Assembly: GCF_030151385.1 (NCBI RefSeq) | Contig: NZ_JASLDS010000010.1 | Span: forward strand, 1 to 60,601 | Direction: 5' to 3' | From: Soonwooa sp. | GTDB taxonomy: Bacteria > Bacteroidota > Bacteroidia > Flavobacteriales > Weeksellaceae | Length of the DNA: 60,601 bases | Shown: one piece after another, positions 8,963 through 17,213 of the stretch | Position numbering within the stretch: position 1 is the stretch's first letter | Layout of the letters: each line of letters opens with the position of its first letter | Notes under the pieces: generated by a model | Database searches by the model: none | Seen by the model: only the letters and a program-made list of their open reading frames with translations | What the model was told of the DNA's origin: nothing | Program-made: the position numbers and the translations under genes

Positions 8963-9487
8963 ATGGACACACCAAAATCAAGAAAATTAGATATTATTAT
9001 TCCAGCTTACAGAATGCATTCCCAAAGTTTCTTGAATCTTTTAGATGGAATTTCAGAAGAAGATGCTTTGAAGCGAATCGATGATAAAACCAATCATATC
9101 ATTTGGATGGCAGGGAATTTTGTCAATATGCGATACAGCACTGCTTGGGTTCTTGGACTTCGCGAAGAAGATCCGCACAGCGATTTGTTTTTTCAGGGAA
9201 AAGCTTTGAATACAGATTTTAAATATCCAACATTGGAAGAACTAAAAAAGAATTTTCATCACATTTCTCCTTTGTTATTCGATAAACTTCTTGAAGCTTC
9301 GGACGAAGAATTAGACGAAATTTTTGAAATGGGAATGAAGATTCCTTTCATCACAGAAAATAAACTCAACTTCATCGGAATGTGTATCGGTAGAGAAGAT
9401 TATCTCTGCGGACAAATGGGATTAATGCGAAAGCTTCTCGGCTACGAAGGTATGAAGTATGACATAAATCCTGATCTTAATTATTAA
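8963..9487 (+). CDS. DinB-superfamily protein with degenerate metal site
   Basis: A 174-residue four-helix-bundle protein. The helix NHIIWMAGNFVNMRY and the C-terminal helix GREDYLCGQMGLMRKLLG align with the DinB motifs HxxWhxGHL and HExYHxGQxGLLRK. Both His of the C-terminal motif are replaced (Arg and Leu), so the usual three-His metal site is probably lost. Intact DinB relatives include thiol-S-transferases for bacillithiol-like cofactors; this one may bind rather than catalyse. The DinB assignment rests on the motif pattern. Confidence 0.7.
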   Translation: MDTPKSRKLDIIIPAYRMHSQSFLNLLDGISEEDALKRIDDKTNHIIWMAGNFVNMRYSTAWVLGLREEDPHSDLFFQGKALNTDFKYPTLEELKKNFHHISPLLFDKLLEASDEELDEIFEMGMKIPFITENKLNFIGMCIGREDYLCGQMGLMRKLLGYEGMKYDINPDLNY

Positions 9488-9547
9488 ACTCAGACCATGA
9501 TTAGTCTGTTTACTTTAATCACTAACTTAACATTAAATCATAAAATT

Positions 9548-9985
9548 ATGGCAAAATTAAATCCGTACCTTAATTATGACGGTCAAGCAGAAGAAGCTTT
9601 TAACTTTTACAAATCGGTTTTCGGTGGAGAATTCCTAGGTGGAATCCACAAAATGGGCAATGCGCCAGGAACAGAAAACCTTTCTGAAGATTCCAAAAAT
9701 CGTGTGATGCATATTGCTTTGCCAATTGGTGAAGACCTTTTGATGGCATCAGATTTAATTCCAGAATTCGGACAAACTTTGGTGAAAGGTAACAACCACA
9801 ATATTAGCATTTTCCCAGATAGTAGAGAGGAAGCAGATCGTATTTTCAATGCATTATCTGCAGGTGGTAAAATCGCAATGCCTTTGGAAGATCAATTCTG
9901 GGGCGATTATTTTGGTGCTTTCGAAGACAAATTTGGTATCAAATGGATGATTAACTACAGCAAAGATTCTGGCTACGAAGCATAG
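9548..9985 (+). CDS. PhnB-like VOC family protein
   Basis: A 145-residue PhnB-type VOC protein (LNPYLNYDGQAEEAFNFYKSVFGG at the start, FGAFEDKFGIKWMINYS at the end). Homologues are often annotated 'glyoxalase/bleomycin resistance' or 'PhnB', and the true substrate is not known. The open frame reaches back to 9497, but the ATG at 9548 starts at the conserved MAKLNPYL and is preferred. It is the last gene of the run and is followed by a terminator. Confidence 0.85.
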   Translation: MAKLNPYLNYDGQAEEAFNFYKSVFGGEFLGGIHKMGNAPGTENLSEDSKNRVMHIALPIGEDLLMASDLIPEFGQTLVKGNNHNISIFPDSREEADRIFNALSAGGKIAMPLEDQFWGDYFGAFEDKFGIKWMINYSKDSGYEA

Positions 9986-10014
9986 AATTGTATTTAAACA
10001 TTAAAACTTACAAG

Positions 10015-10042
10015 AAACGAAGGGAAATTCTCTTCGTTTTTT
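10015..10042 (+). terminator. Terminator closing the VOC gene run
   Basis: The stem AACGAAG...CTTCGTT with a GGAAATTCT-type loop is followed by a T-run. It lies 30 bp after the last VOC gene. Its T-tract runs into TATTTTTG (10043-10050), a good -7 box for the J-domain gene. Confidence 0.8.
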
Positions 10043-10064
10043 TATTTTTGTGCTTCGAATTATA

Positions 10065-10751
10065 ATGAAGAACTATTATTATTTTTTAGGTGTTGACGAA
10101 GATGCTTCTGTGGAAGACATCAAAAAAGCTTATCGAAAATTATCGATGAAGTATCATCCTGACAAAAATGATAATGATGCGTTTTTCGAATTGCGTTTTC
10201 GTGAAGTTCAGGAAGCTTATGAAGTCCTAATTGACGCAGAAAGACGTCGTTCTTACGATAGCCAGCTTAGTTCGGTTCAGAAAAATATAAAGTCGACTTT
10301 ACCACCAAAGATTCAGAAGTTTCATTCGGATAAAATTCGTGCGCGTGTTGGCGATGAGATTAGATTGTATTGGCAAACTTACGATGCCGATTTGGTGAAG
10401 ATTTTACCATTTGGACTAGAAAAACCAAATGGCGAAAGACGCTTTAAAATTACACAATTTGATAGTCAGGGAAAGTTTCAGTTGTTGTTACATGCGACCA
10501 ATACGTCGATAAACAAAACCGTGGTGCAAGCAATAACGATTACGAAGTTGGAGGCTGGAGAAGTTGAAGAAGAGCCTCAGATTAAAGAACGATTAAATAA
10601 TCGAAGAGAAGATGAGAATCCGAAACCATCGATTTCTCCATTGTATAGAACAAATTATAAGTTTTTAGCTTACAGAATGAAAATCATAGCAATTGTTCTA
10701 TTAATTGCATTTATTCTTTTGTTACTTAAAAAAGTTTTTGCTTTATTCTAA
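10065..10751 (+). CDS. Membrane-anchored J-domain protein
   Basis: A 228-residue protein. Residues 1-65 form a J domain with the HPD tripeptide (KYHPDKND) that stimulates DnaK-type chaperones. A middle region of unknown fold follows (about 95-165), then a charged linker and a C-terminal membrane segment near 205-225 (IIAIVLLIAFILLLL). It lacks the G/F and zinc regions of DnaJ, so it is a specialised co-chaperone that probably recruits Hsp70 to the inner membrane. The ATG at 10065 is preferred over a GTG at 10050. Its stop overlaps the stop of the convergent small gene by 4 bp. Confidence 0.8.
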   Translation: MKNYYYFLGVDEDASVEDIKKAYRKLSMKYHPDKNDNDAFFELRFREVQEAYEVLIDAERRRSYDSQLSSVQKNIKSTLPPKIQKFHSDKIRARVGDEIRLYWQTYDADLVKILPFGLEKPNGERRFKITQFDSQGKFQLLLHATNTSINKTVVQAITITKLEAGEVEEEPQIKERLNNRREDENPKPSISPLYRTNYKFLAYRMKIIAIVLLIAFILLLLKKVFALF

Positions 10752-10900
10752 GCCATTTTGGCTCTACCAGGACATTTTTTACAACGTTTTCCTTTTTTAA
10801 ATTTTTTGCAGCAATTCTTTTTTTCGCAATACAATTCGGTATTGTTAGAAAATGCTGGCGTCAAAGCTGGAATTTTAAAAGCGATAGTTGGCTGATTCAT
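10748..10900 (-). CDS. Small basic cysteine-rich protein, 50 residues
   Basis: An open frame of 50 codons from the ATG at 10900 to the TAG at 10748. The first 24 residues are neutral (MNQPTIAFKIPALTPAF), and the second half is packed with Lys/Arg and five Cys (25, 30, 31, 40, 43), ending CKKCPGRAKMA. The CxxC and CC spacing suggests a small zinc site or nucleic-acid-binding knuckle, but I do not recognise the family. Support for a real gene is the organised Cys pattern and the tight convergent stop overlap with the J-domain gene. Confidence 0.6.
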   Translation of the reverse strand: MNQPTIAFKIPALTPAFSNNTELYCEKKNCCKKFKKGKRCKKCPGRAKMA

Positions 10901-11090
10901 ACTGCAAATATAAATTAATTTAGAATAATTACAAACTATATTTTTTAATAATTCTAAATAATCCTAATGTTTTTTATCAGTTTTAGAATTTTCTAAACAA
11001 AAATTTTCCTCGTAAGCTCGTTGTCAAAACTTTTTTTCATTAAATATTTAAGTTTTAGAACAAAAAAAGTCTGTTTCAGAACATTTTTTC
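10901..11090. other. AT-rich intergenic stretch
   Basis: About 190 bp between the small Cys-rich gene and the promoter of the structured RNA. It is very AT-rich; I see no gene, repeat or clear hairpin. It should contain the promoter of the minus-strand small gene, but I cannot place it. Confidence 0.5.
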
Positions 11091-11119
11091 TTTGTTGTTG
11101 TAATACTGGATTAATTTTG
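11091..11119 (+). promoter_or_regulatory. Promoter of the structured RNA
   Basis: TTTG (11091-11094), a 17-bp spacer and TAATTTTG (11112-11119) form a full match to the Bacteroidota primary-sigma consensus TTTG-N17-19-TAnnTTTG. Transcription should start near 11125. Confidence 0.8.
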
Positions 11120-11124
11120 TTCAT

Positions 11125-11327
11125 GTAATTAATAGAATGATAAAAAAACGGCTGATAGTCTTAACATTTGCCAACATGCAGCAAAGACTGTTCGGAAGTT
11201 AGATGATAAAACTTATTTAAAGTTTTTAAATAGACGCATTGTCTAGAAAACAATAACCTTACATATACGAACTAAAAACCATGATGACTGAAAGCCTTAA
11301 TAACAATTTTGTTATTGGGCTTTTTTT
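11125..11327 (+). ncRNA. Candidate structured non-coding RNA, about 200 nt
   Basis: The stretch is bounded by a consensus promoter and a strong terminator and has no ORF longer than 21 codons (ATG at 11138, MIKKRLIVLTF..., probably chance). Four hairpins can be drawn: AGTC...GACT enclosing TTTGC/GCAAA (about 11157-11189), AAAACTT-ATTTA-AAGTTTT (11208-11226), TAGAC-GCATT-GTCTA (11231-11245), and the terminator. The series of short hairpins does not look like 6S RNA, tmRNA or SRP RNA. The next gene (kinase, 11430) has its own promoter, so this is more likely a separate small RNA than a leader. Function unknown. Confidence 0.6.
11292..11327 (+). terminator. Terminator of the structured RNA
   Basis: The stem AGCC-tt-AATAAC / GTTATT-gg-GCT has a short AATTTT loop and is followed by seven or more T. 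It is well placed as the 3' end of the 11125 transcript. Confidence 0.85.
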
Positions 11328-11367
11328 GTTTTTCAGAACAAATAAGTTGTGTTTGGTAACATTTTGA

Positions 11368-11397
11368 TTTGATTTTGTTAAAAAGAGAGTATTTTAG
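11368..11397 (+). promoter_or_regulatory. Promoter of the histidine kinase gene
   Basis: TTTG (11368-11371), an 18-bp spacer and TATTTTAG (11390-11397) lie 32 bp before the ATG at 11430. The same TATTTTAG -7 variant occurs before the permease gene (21417). Confidence 0.6.
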
Positions 11398-11429
11398 TAT
11401 AGAATAAATAAGCTTCTATTTTATTGAAA

Positions 11430-13148
11430 ATGAAAGGCTTTTTCTTTTTACTAATATTTGTCTTCGGAGGTTTCTTGGCTTTCGGACAGGTTTCCTTTGA
11501 TCAACTAAAAAAGGATATTGATAAGAGGATGTTGTCTTATGATTACAATACAACATTAGCACTTATCAACAAAAATAGACCCAATTATACAAGCCAACAA
11601 AAACTGGAGTTGGATGTTGTTAAAGTCAAAATTTTGGTAGAGTTTTCCTTGTATGAGGAAGCACTTAAGCTTTCTCAAAATCTTTTGGATAACCCAAAAC
11701 TTCCAGAAAATGATCAATTAAAAATCCATATCCAGCGAGAATTGATTTTCGAGATAATGGGGATGGATAAAGAGGCATGGAAAGAAATTGGTATTTGTGA
11801 AAACATCTTTCCGAAATATCCAAACCTGAAACCTGAAAATTATGTACTATTTCTAATTCGGAAATCCTCATTATATCGTGTAACGGATCAGAAAAATATT
11901 GCTTTCAAAATCGCTAAAGAAGCGCTCGATTATGCGGAAAAGACAAAAGATAGTCTTAATATGTCTGACGTCGAATATATTCTGGGCAGAGGTTATAGTA
12001 GATTTGATCAAGATGCAGCAGAAAAGCATTTTAAACGGGCTTTATTTCTAGCAAAGAAATACCACCGAGATATTTCTGCGTACCATGGATATAATGTGCT
12101 TGCAGAATTTTATAAAGATAAAGCTAAATATCAGATTGCTAATATCTATGCGGATTCTGCATTATCAAGCATTAATAACATGAAGGACTTTTCTTACCAA
12201 AGTGTATTTTACTTAACGAAAAGTGATATCATGAAAAGTCAAAAAAAACTAGATTCTGCTTTATATTACTATAAATTGTCGGCAGAAAGAGCTAATGATT
12301 TTAATGCTCAGCAACAACTAGCAAAAGTGAACGAACTGGAGTTGCAGTATAATAATGAGAAAGAAAAAATAGAAAAGACACAACTCAAAAAAGATATTAA
12401 AAATACCCAAAAACTTAATACGACTTTGATCTTGTTAATTGTTGTTTTGATGGTATTGTTTGGTGGACTATTTTACTTTTTACTTCAGATTTCTAGAAAT
12501 AAACGAAAGATTGAACAACAGAAACTTAAAATTTTAGAGAAAAACGAAGCGCTAAGTACAAGCTTGGAAGAAAAGCAGGTTTTGGTACAGGAGCTTAATC
12601 ATCGTGTTAAAAATAATTTGTCGCTTATTTTAAGTTTAATTGATTTGCAAAAATCGTCCAGTCAGATTACGTCTATTAATGATTTGCATAAACGTATTAA
12701 ATCCATATTAATTGGACACGAACTGTACTCGTACAACATTAATCGGAATGATCAATCGTCCATTGATATTAGAGATTATCTCGATAAGATATTTGATGGT
12801 CATCAACAAAGTGCAGCGCGAGAACTTGAATTTAATATTATTTCGGATTCAATTTTATGTAAAGTAGATGAAGCTTTATCCATTGGATTAATGATGAATG
12901 AGTTGGTAACAAATTCTGTAAAACATGCCAAAACAAATCCAGATATTCTGAGGATAGAATTAAAAATGTTTGTTAAAGAAAATAATTTTCTGGAATTAGA
13001 ATACAAAGACAACGGAAGCGTTTTCGAAATGAAAAACAATAATGATTCTTTAGGTCTTATTATTATTGAAGGGATGATTAAGCAATTACATGGTAGTTAT
13101 CATCGAGAGCGTTCCGTTTACACAATCACTTTTCCGCATCATGAATAA
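11430..13148 (+). CDS. Membrane histidine kinase with TPR sensor (HisKA_2/HWE type)
   Basis: A 572-residue sensor kinase. It has a signal peptide (MKGFFFLLIFVFGGFLAFGQ), a periplasmic TPR region (about 20-320), a short coiled coil, a transmembrane helix (about 333-353, TLILLIVVLMVLFGGLFYFLL), a second coiled coil, then the HisKA_2 dimerisation domain with the phospho-acceptor in ELNHRVKNNLSLI (His391) and a C-terminal HATPase domain with MNELVTNSVKHA as N-box and SLGLIIIEGM as G-box. The start at 11430 is preferred over a TTG two codons upstream. It overlaps its response regulator by 8 bp, so the two are translationally coupled. The signal is unknown. Confidence 0.9.
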   Translation: MKGFFFLLIFVFGGFLAFGQVSFDQLKKDIDKRMLSYDYNTTLALINKNRPNYTSQQKLELDVVKVKILVEFSLYEEALKLSQNLLDNPKLPENDQLKIHIQRELIFEIMGMDKEAWKEIGICENIFPKYPNLKPENYVLFLIRKSSLYRVTDQKNIAFKIAKEALDYAEKTKDSLNMSDVEYILGRGYSRFDQDAAEKHFKRALFLAKKYHRDISAYHGYNVLAEFYKDKAKYQIANIYADSALSSINNMKDFSYQSVFYLTKSDIMKSQKKLDSALYYYKLSAERANDFNAQQQLAKVNELELQYNNEKEKIEKTQLKKDIKNTQKLNTTLILLIVVLMVLFGGLFYFLLQISRNKRKIEQQKLKILEKNEALSTSLEEKQVLVQELNHRVKNNLSLILSLIDLQKSSSQITSINDLHKRIKSILIGHELYSYNINRNDQSSIDIRDYLDKIFDGHQQSAARELEFNIISDSILCKVDEALSIGLMMNELVTNSVKHAKTNPDILRIELKMFVKENNFLELEYKDNGSVFEMKNNNDSLGLIIIEGMIKQLHGSYHRERSVYTITFPHHE

Positions 13149-13788
13149 TCAAGCCAAAATACTAATAGTTGAAGACGAAGTATTAATTGCAATCGCCTTG
13201 AAGAAAATGCTAGAACCTGATTTCTTAGCAGAGATGGCGCACGATTATGATGAAGCGAAAATGCTATTGTCGCACAAATTATTTGATATTGCATTAATCG
13301 ATATCACGTTGTCTGGAGAAAAGACAGGTTTTGATGTTGCAAATTTTATCAACGAAAATATTTTTATTCCATTTATCTTTACAACGGCTTTAACGGACAA
13401 CATAACTTTGGATAAAGTAAAAGGAGCCAAGCCCTCTGCTTATCTCTCGAAACCGATAGAACGAGTTAATCTGATTACCGCGATCAATCTCGCTTTGGCT
13501 AACCAAGAACAAAGTGTTCGTATAGAAGTCGGGAAAAGTATTTATTTTGTTTCTGTTAAAGATTTCCTGTATGCGGAGTCAAGCCATATATACACCGAAT
13601 TGTTTTTTAAAAGTCGCAAAAATCTTGTTTTAAGAATAACAATGACACAGATCGAGCATTTCTTTCCAGAGAAATATTTTAAAAGAATTAACCGCAGCAT
13701 TTCCGTGAATCCGCAATATATCAGTCAGATTGTTAATGATAAATTGTACATCGAGGATAAGGTTTTTAAAATGTCAAAAAATTTCTGA
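13141..13788 (+). CDS. LytTR-family response regulator
   Basis: A 215-residue DNA-binding regulator, partner of the preceding kinase. Receiver domain at residues 1-120 with the acidic pair ED, phospho-acceptor Asp54 (ALIDITLSG), a Thr in FTTALTD and Lys in LSKPIE. The LytTR DNA-binding domain occupies about 128-215 (DFLYAESSHIYTELFF, FKRINRSISVNPQYI). The ATG at 13141 overlaps the kinase stop by 8 bp; an upstream in-frame start at 13090 would lie inside the kinase and is not favoured. Targets are unknown; the neighbouring small RNA gene or gcvP are possible but unproven. Confidence 0.92.
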   Translation: MNNQAKILIVEDEVLIAIALKKMLEPDFLAEMAHDYDEAKMLLSHKLFDIALIDITLSGEKTGFDVANFINENIFIPFIFTTALTDNITLDKVKGAKPSAYLSKPIERVNLITAINLALANQEQSVRIEVGKSIYFVSVKDFLYAESSHIYTELFFKSRKNLVLRITMTQIEHFFPEKYFKRINRSISVNPQYISQIVNDKLYIEDKVFKMSKNF

Positions 13789-13866
13789 TTTTTAAATTTT
13801 GACCTAAAATCTATTTTATAAGTTTTATCAATTGTGATGATAGCTAATATGTGATGAATAATAGGC

Positions 13867-13897
13867 TTTGTAAATTCTGTTATTTATCGTAAATTTA
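13867..13897 (+). promoter_or_regulatory. Promoter of gcvP
   Basis: TTTG (13867-13870), a 19-bp spacer and TAAATTTA (13890-13897) lie 39 bp before the gcvP ATG. I see no glycine riboswitch between the promoter and the gene. Confidence 0.65.
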
Positions 13898-13936
13898 CGC
13901 TCATTAATATTTGATAATTCCTAATAAAAAGTATAA

Positions 13937-16795
13937 ATGAATACACAGCAGTTTGTGAACCGTCACATAAGCCTGAACGACGCTGATAAAGCGGCAATGT
14001 TAAAGAGAATAGGCGTTGATTCCGTAGAACAACTTATTTCGCAAACCATTCCAGATGCTATTAGACTAGAAAAAGACCTTGATATTTCGGCGCCACTTTC
14101 GGAGTACGAAATGTTATTGCATTCTAAAGATTTGGCGTCTCAAAATGCAATGTTTGATAACTACATTGGGTTTGGATATTTTAATACAATTTTGCCATCG
14201 GCAATCCAAAGAAACATTTTGGAAAATCCATCTTGGTATACAGCTTATACGCCTTACCAAGCAGAGATTGCACAAGGACGTCTGGAGGCTTTACTTAACT
14301 TCCAAACAGTTGTTTGCGATTTAACAGGTTTCCAATTGGCAAATGCATCTTTGTTGGATGAGTCAACTGCAGCTGCTGAGGCGATGCACATGTTCTTCAA
14401 TAACAGAACTAAAGATCAAAAGAAAGCCAATGCTATTAAGTTCTTTGTTTCGGATTTGGTGTTACCACAAACGATTTCGGTTCTTAAAACGAAAGCTGAA
14501 GGTCTTGGTATCGAGCTTATCGTTGGTAATTTTGAAGAGCACCAACTTAACGATTCTTATTATGGTGTGCTTTTGCAATATCCAGGAAAGAATGGTGTGG
14601 TTATCGACTACACAGAAAAAATTGCTGAGTACAAAAACCTAGATCTTCAAGTAGTTGTTGCTTGTGATCCAATGGCGTTGGTGAAATTAAAATCACCAGC
14701 TTCGATGGGCGCTGACTGTGCAGTTGGTACAACACAACGTTTCGGTATTCCGATGGGTTATGGTGGTCCACACGCCGCTTTCTTTGCTTGTAAAGAAGAT
14801 TACAAAAGAGATATCCCTGGACGTATTATTGGGGTTTCTCAAGATGTATATGGCAGACGTGCGCTGCGTATGGCATTGCAAACGAGAGAGCAACATATTA
14901 AAAGAGAAAAAGCAACGTCTAACATTTGTACTGCACAAGTATTGCTAGCAGTTATGGCTGGTATGTACGCAGTGTATCATGGTCCAAAAGGTTTAGATTT
15001 TATCGCAAACCAAATTCATTACAAAGCCAACGCTCTTCGCGATGCACTTAAAGTTTTAGGCTACGATGTTGTAGCTGAACCAGTATTTGATACGGTTAAA
15101 TTTAGAATTCATGAAGAAGAAAAAGCATCTTTAAAGATGTTAATGCTTGATCAAAAAATTAACCTTAATTACTTTACACAAGGCTTTATCAGTATTTCGA
15201 TCAATGAAACAACTACAATCGAAAATCTTCAAAAATTAGTAGCGGCTTTTGCTAGTTTTAAAGGCAAACAAGCTTACCAATTAGAATTAAAAGAAGAAAT
15301 TACGATTCCTGCTGATATGCTTAGAAATGATGAAATCCTTAAAGAAGAGGTTTTCAACAAATATCATACTGAGACCGAATTGATGCGTTACATCAAACGT
15401 CTAGAGCGTAAAGATTTGTCATTGACACATTCGATGATTTCTTTAGGTTCTTGTACAATGAAGTTAAATGCAGCAACAGAGATGATTCCTTTATCTTGGG
15501 GAGAATGGGGAAGTGTTCATCCATTTGTACCAAGAGAGCAAGCTGGAGGTTATCAAAAATTAATTAAAGAATTAGAAAAAGATTTAGCAGAAATTACAGG
15601 TTTTGCAGGAACTTCACTTCAACCGAATTCTGGTGCGCAAGGTGAATATGCTGGATTAATGGTAATTCGCGAATATCATAAGTCTAGAGGCGATCTACAC
15701 AGAAATGTGGTGGTTATTCCTCAATCTGCACACGGTACTAACCCTGCATCAGCTGCAATGGCAGGTATGAAAATCGTTGTTGTTAAAAATTTAGAAAATG
15801 GAGAAATCGATTTCGAAGATCTAAAAGCTAAAGTGGAGCAACATTCAGAAAACCTTTCTGCGATTATGATTACCTATCCGTCGACTTATGGTTTCTTTGA
15901 TAAAAACATAAAAGAAATTACAGATCTTATTCACCAACACGGTGGACAAGTCTATATGGATGGTGCAAACATGAATGCGCAAGTTGGCTATACAAGTCCA
16001 GGTAACATTGGTGCTGACGTTTGCCACCTTAACTTGCACAAGACTTTTGCAATTCCTCACGGTGGTGGAGGTCCAGGCGTTGGTCCAATCTGTGTTGCTG
16101 AGCATTTAGTACCATTCTTGCCAAGTAATGCAAACATCCAAACTGGAGGTAAAGAAGCTATCGACGCGATTTCTGCAGCACCTTACGGATCTGGTTTAAT
16201 CCTAAATATTTCGTATGCTTATATCAAAATGTTAGGAACTTCAGGTCTTAAAAAAGCAACTGAACACGCGATTCTTAATGCTAACTACCTTAAAGAAATT
16301 CTTGCGGATCATTTCCCAATTTTATATTCAAACGAGGACGGAAGAGTAGCGCATGAGTGTATCGTAGATTTCCGTCAGTTCAAAGCTTTAGGAATTGAAG
16401 TTGCTGATGTTGCAAAACGTTTGATGGATTACGGATTCCACGCACCAACAGTGAGCTTCCCCGTTGCTGGAACTTTAATGATCGAACCTACAGAATCTGA
16501 ATCTAAGTCAGAAATTGACAGATTTGCTGAAGCTTTAATCTCTATTAAACAAGAGATTGACGAGATTGCAAATGGCGAAGCTGACAAAGAAAATAATGTG
16601 TTGAAAAATGCGCCTCACACAGAGCAAGTAATTATTTCTGATGCTTGGGACAAACCTTACGGAAGAGAAAAAGCAGCTTATCCACTAGATTGGGTACGCG
16701 ATCACAAATTCTTCGCAACAGTTTCTAGAATTGATGAAGCTTATGGAGACAGAAACTTAATCTGTACTTGTGAGCCAATTGAAGCTTATATGTAA
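13937..16795 (+). CDS. gcvP: Glycine dehydrogenase (decarboxylating), P protein
   Basis: A PLP enzyme of the glycine cleavage system: it decarboxylates glycine and passes the aminomethyl group to the lipoyl H protein. The 952-residue single chain is the fused (N plus C half) form. The N-terminal half has YTPYQAEIAQGRLEALLN, and the C-terminal half carries the PLP Lys702 in HLNLHKTFAIPHGGGGPG, the conserved SAAPYGS and CTCEPIEAY near the end. It has its own promoter and a strong terminator, so it is transcribed alone. The genes for T and H proteins are not in the window. Confidence 0.97.
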   Translation: MNTQQFVNRHISLNDADKAAMLKRIGVDSVEQLISQTIPDAIRLEKDLDISAPLSEYEMLLHSKDLASQNAMFDNYIGFGYFNTILPSAIQRNILENPSWYTAYTPYQAEIAQGRLEALLNFQTVVCDLTGFQLANASLLDESTAAAEAMHMFFNNRTKDQKKANAIKFFVSDLVLPQTISVLKTKAEGLGIELIVGNFEEHQLNDSYYGVLLQYPGKNGVVIDYTEKIAEYKNLDLQVVVACDPMALVKLKSPASMGADCAVGTTQRFGIPMGYGGPHAAFFACKEDYKRDIPGRIIGVSQDVYGRRALRMALQTREQHIKREKATSNICTAQVLLAVMAGMYAVYHGPKGLDFIANQIHYKANALRDALKVLGYDVVAEPVFDTVKFRIHEEEKASLKMLMLDQKINLNYFTQGFISISINETTTIENLQKLVAAFASFKGKQAYQLELKEEITIPADMLRNDEILKEEVFNKYHTETELMRYIKRLERKDLSLTHSMISLGSCTMKLNAATEMIPLSWGEWGSVHPFVPREQAGGYQKLIKELEKDLAEITGFAGTSLQPNSGAQGEYAGLMVIREYHKSRGDLHRNVVVIPQSAHGTNPASAAMAGMKIVVVKNLENGEIDFEDLKAKVEQHSENLSAIMITYPSTYGFFDKNIKEITDLIHQHGGQVYMDGANMNAQVGYTSPGNIGADVCHLNLHKTFAIPHGGGGPGVGPICVAEHLVPFLPSNANIQTGGKEAIDAISAAPYGSGLILNISYAYIKMLGTSGLKKATEHAILNANYLKEILADHFPILYSNEDGRVAHECIVDFRQFKALGIEVADVAKRLMDYGFHAPTVSFPVAGTLMIEPTESESKSEIDRFAEALISIKQEIDEIANGEADKENNVLKNAPHTEQVIISDAWDKPYGREKAAYPLDWVRDHKFFATVSRIDEAYGDRNLICTCEPIEAYM

Positions 16796-16826
16796 TTAAT
16801 TTTTCTCAACGAAAAATTTAGATATT

Positions 16827-16860
16827 AACAGCAGCAAATTTAATTTTGCTGCTGTTTTTT
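16827..16860 (+). terminator. Terminator of gcvP
   Basis: A perfect 12-bp stem AACAGCAGCAAA / TTTGCTGCTGTT with a 6-nt loop is followed by a T-run, 31 bp after the gcvP stop. Confidence 0.92.
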
Positions 16861-16960
16861 ATTAAATTGAAATCAATAAGTGTCAGCCATTTTTATTGTG
16901 ATTTGTAGTTGAGTGTCAATCTTGTTCGAAATTATTTAATGATTAAAATGAAAATTGTAG
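16861..16960. other. Intergenic stretch with no recognised feature
   Basis: About 100 bp between the gcvP terminator and the hairpin repeat cluster. AT-rich; I see no gene or clear structure. Confidence 0.5.
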
Positions 16961-17047
16961 CGCTGCTTAACGAAGTTCCGTAGGAACGAACTGTTAATAG
17001 CAAAAGAAGATGAATGAAAGAGAGCTCCGTAGGAGCGACCTGTTAAT
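16961..17047. repeat. Hairpin interspersed repeats, left copy
   Basis: Two small palindromes with a GTA triloop, GTTCC-GTA-GGAAC and GCTCC-GTA-GGAGC, each followed by a GA(A/C)CTGTTAAT tail. The segment 16991-17047 is repeated almost exactly at 18445-18503 on the other side of the IS110 element. Hairpin-plus-tail repeats of this kind are typical of REP-like elements spread by Y1 (RAYT) transposases; no such transposase gene is in the window. Confidence 0.75.
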
Positions 17048-17081
17048 TTTGTTTTTAATAATAATCTGAGTACTGGATAAG

Positions 17082-17173
17082 AAAATTAACGTCAGTTTGA
17101 GTGGTTTTCGCAGAAATCGTATCGAGAACTTATCATTAAAACTTCTCGATACAAAATCGTTCCGATTCTTACT
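17082..17173. repeat. Palindromic interspersed repeat, left part (interrupted by IS110)
   Basis: It begins AAAATTAACGTCAGTTTGAG and contains the inverted pair GTATCGAGAACTT / AACTTCTCGATAC, so it is a long imperfect palindrome. A half copy with the same left arm lies at 23558. The outer right arm is missing here but resumes after the IS110 element at about 18389-18408 (CTCGACCTAAAGTTAATATT), which pairs with the left arm. The palindrome therefore appears split by the insertion. Confidence 0.7.
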
Positions 17174-17213
17174 CCTTTAGATTTGTAACAAGAAATAGAG
17201 ATAACTTTAGGAT

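Noticed and set aside
11138..11203. A 21-codon ORF (MIKKRLIVL...) in the structured RNA
   Set aside because: Too short, no sign of conservation visible, and it covers the first hairpin; the region is better read as RNA.
11125..11327. 6S RNA identity for the structured transcript
   Set aside because: 6S is one long hairpin with a central bubble; here the 5' and 3' ends do not pair and several short hairpins follow one another.
13789..13936. Glycine riboswitch before gcvP
   Set aside because: No glycine aptamer-like folds or sequence were found; only a plain promoter is visible.
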